A stretch of 48,947 bases of DNA from Mesorhizobium sp. J18 (lineage in GTDB: Bacteria; Pseudomonadota; Alphaproteobacteria; Rhizobiales; Rhizobiaceae), in the NCBI RefSeq assembly GCF_007829525.1, contig NZ_VLJP01000056.1:94914-143860 (forward strand). The letters are read 5' to 3'. The translations under genes were made by a program, and so were the position numbers. Below are positions 1 through 8,814 of the stretch, one piece after another (position 1 is the first letter of the stretch; the number at the start of each line of letters is the position of its first letter). Below the pieces are notes generated by a model. It was not told where the DNA came from and made no database searches. It worked only from the letters and a program-made list of their open reading frames with translations.

Positions 1-941
1 CCGGCGGCTATCCGCCGATTCCTTCCGGAACGATCCTCGAAAAGCGTGCTTTTGTGCGCGAAAATCTCGACCATCTGCGCAGGATCCTGATGTTCGAGCC
101 GCGCGGTCATGCCGATATGTATGGCGCCCTGCTGGTCGAGCCGGATTTGCCGGGCGCCGACATGGCCGTGCTCTTCATGCACAACGAGGGTTATTCGACT
201 ATGTGCGGCCATGCCATCATCGCGCTTGGCCGCTATGCGGTCGATCAGCGATTGGTGGAACCGAGCGAACCCGTTACGACGGTCAATATCGAATGCCCCT
301 GCGGAATGGTCGTTGCCACCGTCGAGGTCAGGCAAGGAAAGGCCGGCGCAGTCACCTTCGAAAGCGTGCCGGGCTTCCTGTTTGCCCGAGACCGGACCAT
401 CGATCTGGCAGGATACGGCCCGATACACTTCGACATCGCCTATGGCGGGGCCTTTTATGCGATCGCGGATTGCGCTCAGTTCGGCCTGGCTTTTGGCCGT
501 GAGCCAATCCGGACTTTCATCGACGCCGCAACCTCTCTCACGGAAAAGGTGAAGGCGGAGATCCCGCTGTCCCATCCGGACCACGAGGATCTGGCCTTCC
601 TCTACGGCACGATCCTGACCGACGGGGACCATGGAGATGGCAAGCCATCGAAGAACATCTGCGTCTTCGCCGATGCGCAGGTCGACCGTTCCCCGACCGG
701 CTCAGGCGTTACGGCGCGGCTTGCGGCCATGCACGCCAAAGGACTGGTCGCGGCCGGAGAACCGCGCGCCTTTGAAAGCATCACCGGTTCCCGCTTCACT
801 GGCCAGGTCAGCCGCAGTGTGAAGGCCGGGAACCTGGATGCGGTCGTAGTCGGCGTTGCCGGCCGCGCCCATTATTGCGGGCAAGCCGAGTTCGTTGTCG
901 AGGAAGACGATCCCCTCGGCGGCGGGTTCCTGGTGCGATGA
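1..941 (+). CDS. trans-3-hydroxy-L-proline dehydratase (proline racemase family), 5' end outside the window
   Basis: The reading frame is already open at base 3 (GGYPPIPSGT..., a conserved N-terminal stretch of the family), so the start codon lies upstream of the window. About 312 residues are visible of a usual length near 340. The first catalytic Cys is present in STMCGHA. In the second active-site motif, DRSPTGSG, Thr replaces the Cys used by true proline and 4-hydroxyproline epimerases. In this family the Cys/Thr pair marks trans-3-hydroxy-L-proline dehydratase (EC 4.2.1.77), which dehydrates the substrate to a pyrroline-2-carboxylate that is then reduced to proline. The family call is firm. 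The exact substrate is inferred from the Cys-to-Thr change. Confidence 0.85.
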   Translation, partial: GGYPPIPSGTILEKRAFVRENLDHLRRILMFEPRGHADMYGALLVEPDLPGADMAVLFMHNEGYSTMCGHAIIALGRYAVDQRLVEPSEPVTTVNIECPCGMVVATVEVRQGKAGAVTFESVPGFLFARDRTIDLAGYGPIHFDIAYGGAFYAIADCAQFGLAFGREPIRTFIDAATSLTEKVKAEIPLSHPDHEDLAFLYGTILTDGDHGDGKPSKNICVFADAQVDRSPTGSGVTARLAAMHAKGLVAAGEPRAFESITGSRFTGQVSRSVKAGNLDAVVVGVAGRAHYCGQAEFVVEEDDPLGGGFLVR

Positions 942-972
942 AAGCCGCACCAGATTCCCGCCGAAGTAACTA

Positions 973-2961
973 TCATGCGCCGATCTTGCCGCCACCCTGT
1001 TTGGTAATCGCAACCACCGCGGGACGGACGGGCATGTCATCCCGGAAATCCGGCCAGCGGGTCGAGAGATCCTCGTAATAGGACGGACGGCCGAAACCAT
1101 CCCAATCCTCGCCGCCGTCACCCGGATGCTGCACGGCCACGAAAGCCGTTTCGTCGTCCGGCGTAAAGAGGGGGCCGCAAAGCTCGGCGCCGACCGGCAC
1201 CCGGAAGAAGAGCTTTGACGTACCGCGCGCCTCGCCTTCGGTATCGACAGCCCAGAGTCCGTCGGTGCGACCGGTATCCGACGGTGAGTTGCCGTCGGTT
1301 GCTACCCACAGCCGCCCAACCGAGTCGATGGCGCAATTGTCGGGCATGCCAAACCAGCCGTTCTTCGTCGTCTCCGTGGAGAAGGAGGCACCGACCTCGG
1401 CCACCGAGGGGTCGCCGCATTTCAACAGCACTTCCCAGCGGCCCTTGGTGGCGGCGAAATCGCCGCCGTCTTCCGCGATCTCGATGATATGACCGAAGGC
1501 GTTCTCCGCACGGGGGTTCGCCGCATCGACCTGGTCGTCCGTGCGCTTGGTATTGTTGGTCAGCATCACATAGACTTTGCCATTGACGCCGTTCGGCTGG
1601 ACGTCTTCCGGCCGGTCCATCTTCGTGGCACCGAGAAGATCGCCTGCGCGTCGGACTTCGATGACGACATCGGCTTGGCTGTTGAATCCGTTTTCGGCCG
1701 TCAGCGGTCCCTGTCCATGGACGAGCGGCAGCCATTCCATGGTGCCGTCTTCTTCGAACTTGGCAACATACAGCGTACCCTCGTCGAGCAGGTCCATGTT
1801 GGCGGCGCGGTCGTCCGGATTATAGGTGCCGGCGGTCACGAACTTGTAGACATAGTCGAAGCGCTCGTCGTCACCCAGATAGAATACGACGCGCCCGTCC
1901 TGGGCGACGATGGACTCCGCCCCCTCATGCTTGAAGCGGCCGAGCGCAGTGCGCTTCTTCGGCGTAGAGTTCGGATCCAAGGGATCGACCTCGACAATCC
2001 AGCCGAAACGGTTCGGCTCGTTCGGCTCCTTGGAAAGATCAAAGCGATCGTGGAAATTGAACCAGGCATAGGTCTCGTCCGGCGCGCCAAGCCGTTCGTA
2101 ATTCACGACTTCCGGATGCCCTTCCGGAAGCTGGCCACCGAAATAGCCGTGGAAGTTTTCTTCTGCCATGATGTATGTGCCCCAGGGCGTCACACCGCCG
2201 GCGCAATTGTTTATCGTGCCAAGCACTTTCGTGCCCGAGGGATCCGCATTGGTTTTCAGCCGATCGTGACCGGCGGCGGGACCGGTCAGCTCCATCTCGG
2301 TCGTTGCCGTGATGCGGCGGTTCATGGTGCCATCACGCACTACCTGCCATTTGCCATCGACGCGACGTATTTCCACGATCGAGCCGCCATGCGCGGCCAT
2401 TTCGATGGCGACGCGCTTCTCATCGGCAGGGGCGATCTCGATCTTCCCATCCTTCACGGTAACGATGCCGGGGAACATCAGATGCTCGTTGGTATATTCG
2501 TGGTTCACGACCAGGAGGCCGTGATCGCTTGCTCCCTCCAGGGGGATGAAGCCGACATAGTCGCTGTTGTAGCCGAACTGCTTCACCTGTGCTTCCGGCG
2601 TCTGGTTGGCCGGATCGAATTCCGGCGCATCCGCGAAGATCGGGTCACCCCAACGGAGCAGCACATCGGCATCGTAGCCCTCAGCGACGTGGTGGTTCTC
2701 GTCGATGCCTGCTTCCACTTCCTTGAAGCTGAAGGCGGAAGCGCTCTGGGCACGCGCTTCGTCGGCAAGCATGAGCGCCATCGGGCTCACCGTGGCGGCG
2801 ATGGCGGAAACCGCCAGTGAACCTTGCAGAAAACCGCGGCGTGAGAACCGGCGCGAGATGACCTCGCCCATGGTCGGATTTTCAGATCTGTTGGTGCCTG
2901 GGCCGTCATTCTCCTCGAGAAGACTGGTGCGGAACGGGCTTTGTGCCGGATTTGCTGTCAT
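973..2961 (-). CDS. phoX: PhoX-family alkaline phosphatase (DUF839), Tat-exported
   Basis: A predicted periplasmic, metal-dependent phosphatase of the PhoX family (PF05787), which releases phosphate from organic monoesters. The N-terminus carries a twin-arginine signal, SRRFSRRGFLQG followed by an Ala-rich hydrophobic stretch, ending near ADEARAQS. The length (about 662 residues) suits the family. I start it at ATG 2961, which has AGAGG nine bases upstream. The frame stays open to 3015, but no good ribosome site is seen there and the extra residues would overlap the upstream control region. A Pho box lies 57 bp upstream, which points to induction by phosphate starvation. It is divergent from cysK. 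Confidence 0.88.
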   Translation of the reverse strand: MTANPAQSPFRTSLLEENDGPGTNRSENPTMGEVISRRFSRRGFLQGSLAVSAIAATVSPMALMLADEARAQSASAFSFKEVEAGIDENHHVAEGYDADVLLRWGDPIFADAPEFDPANQTPEAQVKQFGYNSDYVGFIPLEGASDHGLLVVNHEYTNEHLMFPGIVTVKDGKIEIAPADEKRVAIEMAAHGGSIVEIRRVDGKWQVVRDGTMNRRITATTEMELTGPAAGHDRLKTNADPSGTKVLGTINNCAGGVTPWGTYIMAEENFHGYFGGQLPEGHPEVVNYERLGAPDETYAWFNFHDRFDLSKEPNEPNRFGWIVEVDPLDPNSTPKKRTALGRFKHEGAESIVAQDGRVVFYLGDDERFDYVYKFVTAGTYNPDDRAANMDLLDEGTLYVAKFEEDGTMEWLPLVHGQGPLTAENGFNSQADVVIEVRRAGDLLGATKMDRPEDVQPNGVNGKVYVMLTNNTKRTDDQVDAANPRAENAFGHIIEIAEDGGDFAATKGRWEVLLKCGDPSVAEVGASFSTETTKNGWFGMPDNCAIDSVGRLWVATDGNSPSDTGRTDGLWAVDTEGEARGTSKLFFRVPVGAELCGPLFTPDDETAFVAVQHPGDGGEDWDGFGRPSYYEDLSTRWPDFRDDMPVRPAVVAITKQGGGKIGA

Positions 2962-3017
2962 GGCATTGACCTCTGGCTGATATACTGGCTGGATCAGCAA
3001 GGCCCTACCCTCCATCC

Positions 3018-3035
3018 ATTACAAAGCCATGACAG
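3018..3035 (-). promoter_or_regulatory. Pho box upstream of phoX
   Basis: On the minus strand the sequence reads CTGTCAT, four bases (GGCT), then TTGTAAT. The PhoB-binding unit is two CTGTCAT-like 7-mers separated by 4 bp. The first half is perfect and the second matches 5 of 7. It lies upstream of a PhoX phosphatase, a classic PhoB target. Binding itself is inferred. Confidence 0.7.
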
Positions 3036-3104
3036 GCTCGGATTTCGATTGCCACTGGCTTATGCTGGTCCCCAGATGGGAGGATGAGCCCAGGGAGGAC
3101 AGTG

Positions 3105-4085
3105 ATGGACGGATCAGAAACCGGGAAGCCCAAAGCCGGGCGAGGACGCATCTACGGGTCAATCACAGAGACGATCGGCGACACGCCGCTGGTCAGTCTC
3201 GACAAGTTCGCGAAAGAGAAAGGCATTGTCGGCCGGCTCCTTGCCAAGCTTGAATTCTTCAATCCCGTGGCCAGCGTGAAGGACCGCATCGGCGTTGCCA
3301 TGATCGAGGCGCTGGAAGCCGAGGGGCGCGCCGTGCCTGGTCGCACCGTCCTGATCGAGCCCACTTCCGGCAATACCGGCATTGCCCTCGCCTTCGCCGC
3401 AGCCGCCAAGGGCTACCGGCTGATCCTGACCATGCCCGAGACCATGTCGATCGAGCGCCGCAAGATGCTGAAGCTGCTCGGTGCCGAACTTATCCTCACT
3501 GAAGGTCCGCTGGGCATGAAAGGCGCCATCGCCAAGGCCGAGGAACTGATGGCGACGCTGCCTGATGCGGTCATCCCGCAGCAGTTCGAGAATGCCGCCA
3601 ATCCCGAGATTCATCGCCGGACCACTGCCGAGGAGATATGGAACGACACGGCCGGCGCTGTGGACATCTTTGTCGCCGGGATCGGCACCGGCGGCACGAT
3701 CACCGGGGTCGGCCAGCTCCTGAAAACGCGCAAACCGGATGTGCGTGTGGTCGCCGTCGAGCCAAAGGACTCACCGGTGCTTTCCGGTGGAGCGCCGGGT
3801 CCCCACAAGATACAGGGTATCGGCGCTGGCTTCGCGCCAAAGATTCTCGACACTTTCGTCTATGACGAGGTGGTTACGGTTTCGAACGACGACGCATTCG
3901 CCAATGCCCGCCTGGTTGCAAGGCTCGAGGGCATCCCCGTTGGCATATCGTCGGGGGCGGCATTGCAGGCCGCCATCGTCGTAGGCAGCAGGGCCGAAAA
4001 TGAGGGCAAATCCATCGTGGTCATCATACCGTCCTTCGCCGAACGCTATCTGTCGACGGCGCTTTTCGATGGCCTCGACCAGTGA
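3105..4085 (+). CDS. cysK: Cysteine synthase A (O-acetylserine sulfhydrylase)
   Basis: A PLP enzyme that makes L-cysteine from O-acetylserine and sulfide. Visible motifs are the PLP lysine in [11 protein letters not shown] (K59), the substrate loop TSGNTG, the phosphate-binding GTGGTITG, and the C-terminal GISSGAA. Length is 326 residues from ATG 3105, which has GGGAGG about seven bases upstream. An in-frame ATG at 3084 abuts its own GGAGG with no spacing and is less likely. It is not part of the cys operon at 31-35 kb and is divergent from phoX. OAS-TL A and B types cannot be separated by eye, but the sequence fits CysK best. Confidence 0.9.
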   Translation: MDGSETGKPKAGRGRIYGSITETIGDTPLVSLDKFAKEKGIVGRLLAKLEFFNPVASVKDRIGVAMIEALEAEGRAVPGRTVLIEPTSGNTGIALAFAAAAKGYRLILTMPETMSIERRKMLKLLGAELILTEGPLGMKGAIAKAEELMATLPDAVIPQQFENAANPEIHRRTTAEEIWNDTAGAVDIFVAGIGTGGTITGVGQLLKTRKPDVRVVAVEPKDSPVLSGGAPGPHKIQGIGAGFAPKILDTFVYDEVVTVSNDDAFANARLVARLEGIPVGISSGAALQAAIVVGSRAENEGKSIVVIIPSFAERYLSTALFDGLDQ

Positions 4086-4189
4086 AGATGGGCCGTTATC
4101 GGACCTGTGCCTGGAAATAAACACCTTGCATTTCGGCTGCAGTCTCTGACAATGCGCGCGATTTGCGTCCGATATAAGGGAGGAACTGG

Positions 4190-5146
4190 ATGTTGATTGT
4201 TAAAACGAAACTGATTGCTGCGGGTGCCGTGGCCCTGTCGCTCGGTCTGGGCTCGATCGCTGCCAAGGCCGATGAATTCATCAACGTGCTGACCGGCGGC
4301 ACGTCCGGCGTCTACTATCCGCTCGGGGTCGCCCTCTCCAAGATATATGGCGACAACATCGAAGGGGTCCGCACCCAGGTGCAGGCCACCAAGGCTTCCG
4401 TCGAGAACCTGAACCTTCTCCAGCAGGGACGCGGAGAGATCGGTTTTGCTCTCGGCGATTCCGTGCAGGCGGCGTGGGAAGGCGTGCAGGAAGCCGGCTT
4501 CCCCCAGAAGCTCGACAAGATTCGCGCTATAGCGGCCATCTACCCGAACTATGTCCAGATCGTCGCATCGAAGGAATCCGGCATCACGGATCTCGCCAGC
4601 ATGAAGGGCAAAAGCCTTTCCGTCGGTGCGCCGGCATCCGGCACCGAACTCAATGCACGGGCCATCTTCGAGGCGGCCGGGATGAGCTATGAGGATCTGT
4701 CCAAGACCGAATATTTGCCTTTTGGCGAATCGGTCGAGCTCATCAAGAACCGCCAGCTGGATGCGACCCTTCAGTCGGCCGGTCTCGGTGTCGCGTCGAT
4801 CAAGGACCTGGCCGTCTCAGTGCCGACCACGGTCGTCGCCGTGCCGGCGGAAGTTGCCGAGACTCTTGGAGCACCCTTCCTTGCGGCCACCATCCCGGCC
4901 GGGACCTATGAGGGCCAGACCGAAGATGTGCCGACTGTCGCCATCACCAATATCCTCGTGACCCACGAAGGTGTTTCGGACGAAACCGCCTATCAGATGG
5001 CGAAGCAGCTTTTTGAGCATCTGGACGAGATGGTGGCGGCGCATGCGGCCGCAAAAGCCATCACGCCCGAACAGGCGGCAAAAGGCTTGCCGATCCCGCT
5101 TCATCCGGGCGCGGAGCGTTATTATAAGGAAGCCGGGCTGCTCTAG
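4190..5146 (+). CDS. TAXI-family TRAP transporter substrate-binding protein
   Basis: A 318-residue periplasmic binding protein of the TAXI (TRAP-associated extracytoplasmic immunogenic) type. A signal peptide is visible at residues 1-27, with Lys-rich start, hydrophobic AAGAVALSLGLG core, and AKA|DE cleavage. The mature start FINVLTGGTSGVYYPLG is typical of the family. GGAGG lies seven bases before the ATG. It is the first gene of a three-gene operon with the fused permease and DUF1850 gene. TAXI proteins are paired with fused DctQM permeases, as here. Substrate is unknown; organic acids and glutamate have been reported for relatives. Confidence 0.88.
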   Translation: MLIVKTKLIAAGAVALSLGLGSIAAKADEFINVLTGGTSGVYYPLGVALSKIYGDNIEGVRTQVQATKASVENLNLLQQGRGEIGFALGDSVQAAWEGVQEAGFPQKLDKIRAIAAIYPNYVQIVASKESGITDLASMKGKSLSVGAPASGTELNARAIFEAAGMSYEDLSKTEYLPFGESVELIKNRQLDATLQSAGLGVASIKDLAVSVPTTVVAVPAEVAETLGAPFLAATIPAGTYEGQTEDVPTVAITNILVTHEGVSDETAYQMAKQLFEHLDEMVAAHAAAKAITPEQAAKGLPIPLHPGAERYYKEAGLL

Positions 5147-5238
5147 AGTCGGAGCTCCTGCCATATGTTTTGCGGCCGGCGCATGGAAGCGCCGGTCGTG
5201 TCGTATGATGATAACAAAAGACATTGCCGGAGCTGTTC

Positions 5239-7374
5239 ATGACGGATGTCAGCAGCCAGACCGAAGCCGCCACAGCGGCCGTTCACGATCCTACCCATGG
5301 CAGCTTTCCGGATAACCGCGAAGGCCGCCTGCTTTTCTGGATAGCCGTTGCCTTTTCGCTCTATCAGATCGGCACGGCCGCCCATGTGATCAATCTGCCG
5401 AGCCAAGTCCTGCGCGCGTTTCATGTCGGTTTTCTCCTCCTTTTGACCTTTCCGCTCGTCGCGGCCATGACCAACCGTTCATTCCCGATGCGGGTGCTGG
5501 CATGGCTCCTGGCAGCGGCTGGCATTGCGGTCGCGCTCTATCAGTGGTGGGAATATGCTCCGCTCATTACGCGGGCCGGCTTTCCGTTGACACGCGACAT
5601 CGTGTTCGGCTGCATCGCTCTTGCGACGGTCTTCATCGCTGCCTGGGTGATCATGGGGCCTGCCCTGCCCATCATTTCCGGGCTGTTCCTGGCCTATTCC
5701 TTGTTCGGGGAGTATCTGCCGGCGCCGCTCAACCATCGCGGCTATGATTTTGAACAGGTCATCGACCATATGGCTTATGGCACCGAAGGCATATACGGCA
5801 TACCCGTCTATGTCTCGGCGACCTATATCTTCTTGTTCATTCTGTTCGGTTCGTTTCTCGAGCGGGCTGGAATGATCCGGCTCTTCACCGATGTATCGCT
5901 CGGCTTCGTTGGCCATGCCAAGGGCGGTGCGGCCAAGGTTGCGGTGATCTCCTCCGGGCTGATGGGCATGATCTCCGGGTCCGGCGTGGCCAATGTTGTC
6001 ACGACCGGCCAATTCACCATTCCGCTTATGAAACGCTTCGGCTATCGGCCCGCATTCGCCGGCGGCGTCGAGGCAACCGCATCCATGGGCGGCCAAATCA
6101 TGCCGCCGGTCATGGGCGCTGTCGCATTCATCATGGCCGAGACCTTGGGTATCGAATATTACGAGGTGGTCAAGGCGGCGATCATTCCGGCCATTCTGTA
6201 TTTCAGTTCCGCTTTCTGGATGGTTCATCTCGAAGCAGGCAAGCGAAGCCTCCTCGGCCTGCCGAAATCGCAATTGCCGGCGCCGTTGGAGGCCTTGCGC
6301 CGGAGCTGGTACCTGATCCTGCCGCTCGCTGCGCTGGTCTATCTGCTTTTCTCGGGATACACGCCGCTTTTCGCAGGCACGATAGGCCTTTCCCTCACCG
6401 TGCTTTTGATCCTCGGTACGACGGTGGCGCTGGGCTTTCCCTCTCAAGTCCTGCGTTTCGTATTCTGGATCGGGCTGGGGCTCGTCGCAGCCAGCTTTTT
6501 CCGCTACGGCATCAATGTCATCCTTCTGGCCGCGCTGATCCTTATCCTCGCAAATATCTTCGTCGCCGGCGGCCGCGATACGCTTGCAACATGCCGTGAC
6601 GCGCTTGCCGAAGGCGCCAAGACGGCGCTTCCGGTCGGCGTCGCCTGCGCGGTGGTCGGAATCATCATAGGCACGATGACCCTGACCGGTGTGGCCAACA
6701 CGTTCGGGCAGTACATCGTCTCGGTCGGTAAGGCTTCGCTGTTCCTGTCGCTCGTGCTGACCATGATCACATGCCTCATTCTCGGCATGGGCATTCCGAC
6801 CATCCCGAACTATATCATCACCTCCACCATTGCCGGGCCGGCACTGCTCGCGCTCGGTGTGCCGCTGCTTGTCAGCCACATGTTCGTCTTCTATTTCGGC
6901 ATTCTGGCCGACCTGACGCCGCCGGTGGCACTGGCCTGCTTTGCTGCGGCGCCTATTGCGCGGGAAAGCGGGCTGCGGATCTCTTTCGAGGCGATCAAGG
7001 TCGCGGCCGCCGGTTTCGTCATACCCTTCATGGCAGTCTACACGCCGGCTCTCATGCTGCAGGATGGCGGACCACTGGCAACGGCGATCGGCTTCTGGCC
7101 GGCGGTTGCTTATATCGTTATCAAGACCGTGTTGGCGATTGGTCTGTGGGGCGCCGCGGTGATCGGCTTCCTGAAAACGAGACTGGCAATCTGGGAGCGC
7201 GTCCTTGCCGCCGCGGCTGCCTTCACGCTTGTTGCTGCGTTGCCTGTCACCGATGAGGTCGGATTCCTGCTTTCTGCTCTCATGATCGGTCAGCACTGGT
7301 ACAGAACACGGACGAGTGCGCCGGAGGCCAGTCAGCCTGCATCGCCGGAGGCCGGAGGCTCTGGCGAAAGGTGA
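5239..7374 (+). CDS. TRAP transporter permease, fused DctQ-DctM type (TAXI partner)
   Basis: A large inner-membrane protein (about 711 residues) with many hydrophobic segments. The N-terminal third resembles the small DctQ-like unit and the rest the DctM-type translocation unit. Family motifs include SGSGVANVVTTGQFTIPLMKR-type helix-loop sequence (around residue 255) and GMGIPTIPNYIITS (around 520). It uses an ion gradient with the upstream binding protein to import a small anion. ATG 5239 has CGGAG seven bases ahead; an in-frame ATG at 5224 adds only MPELF and has no ribosome site. Its stop overlaps the next gene's GTG. Confidence 0.88.
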   Translation: MTDVSSQTEAATAAVHDPTHGSFPDNREGRLLFWIAVAFSLYQIGTAAHVINLPSQVLRAFHVGFLLLLTFPLVAAMTNRSFPMRVLAWLLAAAGIAVALYQWWEYAPLITRAGFPLTRDIVFGCIALATVFIAAWVIMGPALPIISGLFLAYSLFGEYLPAPLNHRGYDFEQVIDHMAYGTEGIYGIPVYVSATYIFLFILFGSFLERAGMIRLFTDVSLGFVGHAKGGAAKVAVISSGLMGMISGSGVANVVTTGQFTIPLMKRFGYRPAFAGGVEATASMGGQIMPPVMGAVAFIMAETLGIEYYEVVKAAIIPAILYFSSAFWMVHLEAGKRSLLGLPKSQLPAPLEALRRSWYLILPLAALVYLLFSGYTPLFAGTIGLSLTVLLILGTTVALGFPSQVLRFVFWIGLGLVAASFFRYGINVILLAALILILANIFVAGGRDTLATCRDALAEGAKTALPVGVACAVVGIIIGTMTLTGVANTFGQYIVSVGKASLFLSLVLTMITCLILGMGIPTIPNYIITSTIAGPALLALGVPLLVSHMFVFYFGILADLTPPVALACFAAAPIARESGLRISFEAIKVAAAGFVIPFMAVYTPALMLQDGGPLATAIGFWPAVAYIVIKTVLAIGLWGAAVIGFLKTRLAIWERVLAAAAAFTLVAALPVTDEVGFLLSALMIGQHWYRTRTSAPEASQPASPEAGGSGER

Positions 7375-7745
7375 GCCTTTGTGTCGTCATTGCCGGCGGC
7401 AAGACGGTTGCCATCGCGGCGGTTGCCTTCACCCTTTCATGGACTCATTCCGTCGAGAAGGTTCGCTGGGAGGAGGAGTGGCAAGTCAAGCCTGGCGGGC
7501 TGAAAATCGTTGAGGCGCGCATCCAAGGTTCCGGCGCCGGCATGGAGCCGCCGCCCGGTTCGGTGCTTCAGGATGGCTGGTGGGTCTATGTTCCCGACTT
7601 GCCGCTTCAACCCGAGATCAGCCTTGCCACTTCGGGCGCGACCTCGTCAGCATGGTCGCTCTGTGCTGAAGGGCGTTGCATGACCTTGGGCGCCGAAGCC
7701 GGCGATCCGGTCGTGCTGCGCCCCTGCGACGGACAGGGGCGCTGA
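7371..7745 (+). CDS. DUF1850 protein of the TAXI-TRAP operon
   Basis: A 124-residue protein starting at GTG, with a 4-bp GTGA overlap with the permease stop, so it is probably translationally coupled. It has a hydrophobic N-terminal segment (VIAGGKTVAIAAVAF) and the DUF1850 signature TLSWTHSVEKVRWEEEW near residue 22. DUF1850 genes habitually follow TAXI-TRAP permeases. The function is unknown. An accessory or assembly role for the transporter is inferred from context only. Confidence 0.8.
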   Translation: MSLCVVIAGGKTVAIAAVAFTLSWTHSVEKVRWEEEWQVKPGGLKIVEARIQGSGAGMEPPPGSVLQDGWWVYVPDLPLQPEISLATSGATSSAWSLCAEGRCMTLGAEAGDPVVLRPCDGQGR

Positions 7746-7751
7746 TCCTGC

Positions 7752-7895
7752 TCAGGCGTGGGCCTGGCCGTTATTGCCACGGCGCGCGCAGGCCGGCCCC
7801 GGACCGCGCATATAGTGACGTTCCGGGTGATAGCTTGGCGCCATAAACTGGCGCAGAGCCGCGGCATAGCGAGCTATTTTCTTGAACAGCTTCAT
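7752..7895 (-). CDS. Possible small basic protein, 47 residues
   Basis: An ATG-started frame of 47 residues (begins MKLFKKIARYAAALRQ, ends NNGQAHA), convergent with the DUF1850 gene. Its composition is protein-like: an amphipathic basic N-terminal helix, then a Tyr/His/Pro/Gly-rich part (YHPERHYMRGPGPAC). The ribosome site is weak (GGGAC about 11 bases ahead). I do not recognise the family. It is the best coding candidate in the 7746-8249 gap, but could be chance. Confidence 0.35.
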   Translation of the reverse strand: MKLFKKIARYAAALRQFMAPSYHPERHYMRGPGPACARRGNNGQAHA

Positions 7896-8052
7896 TGTTT
7901 CGTGTCCCGACTTCGGAGTCCCTTCCGAACGCGTCCACCCTACTGGACAGGTGATGAATCATCGGTGAACGTAATGTTAATCTTTCCCCTCAAACGCGCT
8001 CTTTCATGACAAAGCACCGCTGATTCGTGCGGTTGCCGCGATTCAATTCGTA

Positions 8053-8096
8053 CTGTGGCGCCGCGGCCACAGGGGCGGGCGCACTCCTTCCCGCCC
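8053..8096. other. Two strong tandem hairpins upstream of the YciF-like gene
   Basis: Hairpin 1 has arms CTGTGGC/GCCACAG (8053-8059, 8066-8072) with a 6-nt loop. Hairpin 2 has arms GGGCGGG/CCCGCCC (8073-8079, 8090-8096) with a 10-nt loop. They stack directly on each other. An AAAATTTT run follows at about 8107. They could end transcription through the gap or be part of a small RNA. No function is assigned. Confidence 0.4.
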
Positions 8097-8136
8097 GTCG
8101 TGTCGAAAATTTTCCCGGAATCTTTGTCCAGGCTTC

Positions 8137-8161
8137 GGAACACCTCATCCGATCCAAAGTT
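8137..8161 (+). promoter_or_regulatory. Candidate EcfG-type general-stress promoter of the YciF-like gene
   Basis: GGAAC at 8137-8141, a 16-bp spacer, then AGTT at 8158-8161. The alphaproteobacterial EcfG consensus is GGAAC-N16/17-CGTT, so only one base differs. It stands about 90 bp before ATG 8250. DUF892/YciF genes are typical stress-regulon members, which supports the call. Confidence 0.55.
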
Positions 8162-8249
8162 AGGGGACCATCGGCGAACGGGCAGCCGTAGGGCGGATCA
8201 TCGCCCGCCGTTCGGCCGAACAACAGCGAAGAAAAGAGAGGCAAGAACG

Positions 8250-8756
8250 ATGGGTTTGTTTTCCAGGGACATCAAGACAATGGACGATCTCTTCGTGCAC
8301 ATGTTGCGCGATATCTATTATGCCGAGAAGCAGATAGTGAAAGCCCTGCCTAAGATGATCGAGAAGGCGACCAATCCGCAATTGAAGCAGGGGCTGGAAA
8401 TGCATCTTCGTGAGACGGAGGGCCATGTGAAACGTGTCGAGCAGGTCTTCGAGATGCACGGTGCGGAAGCAAAGGCCGTCGATTGTCCGGCCATGGACGG
8501 TATCATCAAGGAAGCCAACGAACTGGCGAGCGAGGTGGATGACAAGCAGGTTCTCGATGCCGCAATCATCGCTGCTGCACAGGCCGTAGAGCACTATGAG
8601 ATCACCCGTTACGGCACATTGATGGCATGGGCCAACGAGCTTGGCCGCAGCGATTGCGCCGCGGTTCTGAAGGAGAACCTCGACGAGGAGAAGGCGGCCG
8701 ACGAGAAGCTGACGGGTATCGCCGAAGAAAGGGTCAATATGGCCGCGGCCGAATAG
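8250..8756 (+). CDS. YciF-like ferritin-like protein (DUF892)
   Basis: A 168-residue cytoplasmic four-helix protein of the YciE/YciF family (PF05974). It starts MGLFSRDIKTMDDLFVHMLRD and carries repeated Glu/His positions of the ferritin-like fold (YYAEKQIVKAL, HLRETEGHVKR, AAQAVEHYEITRYG). The start is ATG 8250, with AGAGAGG nine bases ahead. Relatives are induced by osmotic and general stress, and a di-metal site is proposed for them. An EcfG-like promoter precedes it and a hairpin terminator follows. The exact reaction is unknown. Confidence 0.85.
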   Translation: MGLFSRDIKTMDDLFVHMLRDIYYAEKQIVKALPKMIEKATNPQLKQGLEMHLRETEGHVKRVEQVFEMHGAEAKAVDCPAMDGIIKEANELASEVDDKQVLDAAIIAAAQAVEHYEITRYGTLMAWANELGRSDCAAVLKENLDEEKAADEKLTGIAEERVNMAAAE

Positions 8757-8779
8757 GCCCGGCCTTCCTGCTCCCGAGC

Positions 8780-8804
8780 GCCGGCGGCGTTGTCCGCCGG
8801 CTTT
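8780..8804 (+). terminator. Hairpin terminator after the YciF-like gene
   Basis: A perfect 8-bp stem GCCGGCGG/CCGCCGGC with loop CGTTGT, followed by TTTCCTTT. It begins 24 bases after the stop codon. Confidence 0.7.
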
Positions 8805-8814
8805 CCTTTGCACC

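Noticed and set aside
1489..2820. 443-residue plus-strand frame opposite phoX
   Set aside because: PhoX on the minus strand has a Tat signal and family motifs. The opposite frame has none.
4086..4189. TATAAG before the TAXI binding-protein gene as a -10 box
   Set aside because: It touches the ribosome site, and no -35 exists at the right distance.
5479..7296. 605-residue open frame on the minus strand opposite the TRAP permease
   Set aside because: It mirrors the permease and is rich in Arg, Asp and Gln with no family motif. High-GC genes often produce such antisense frames.
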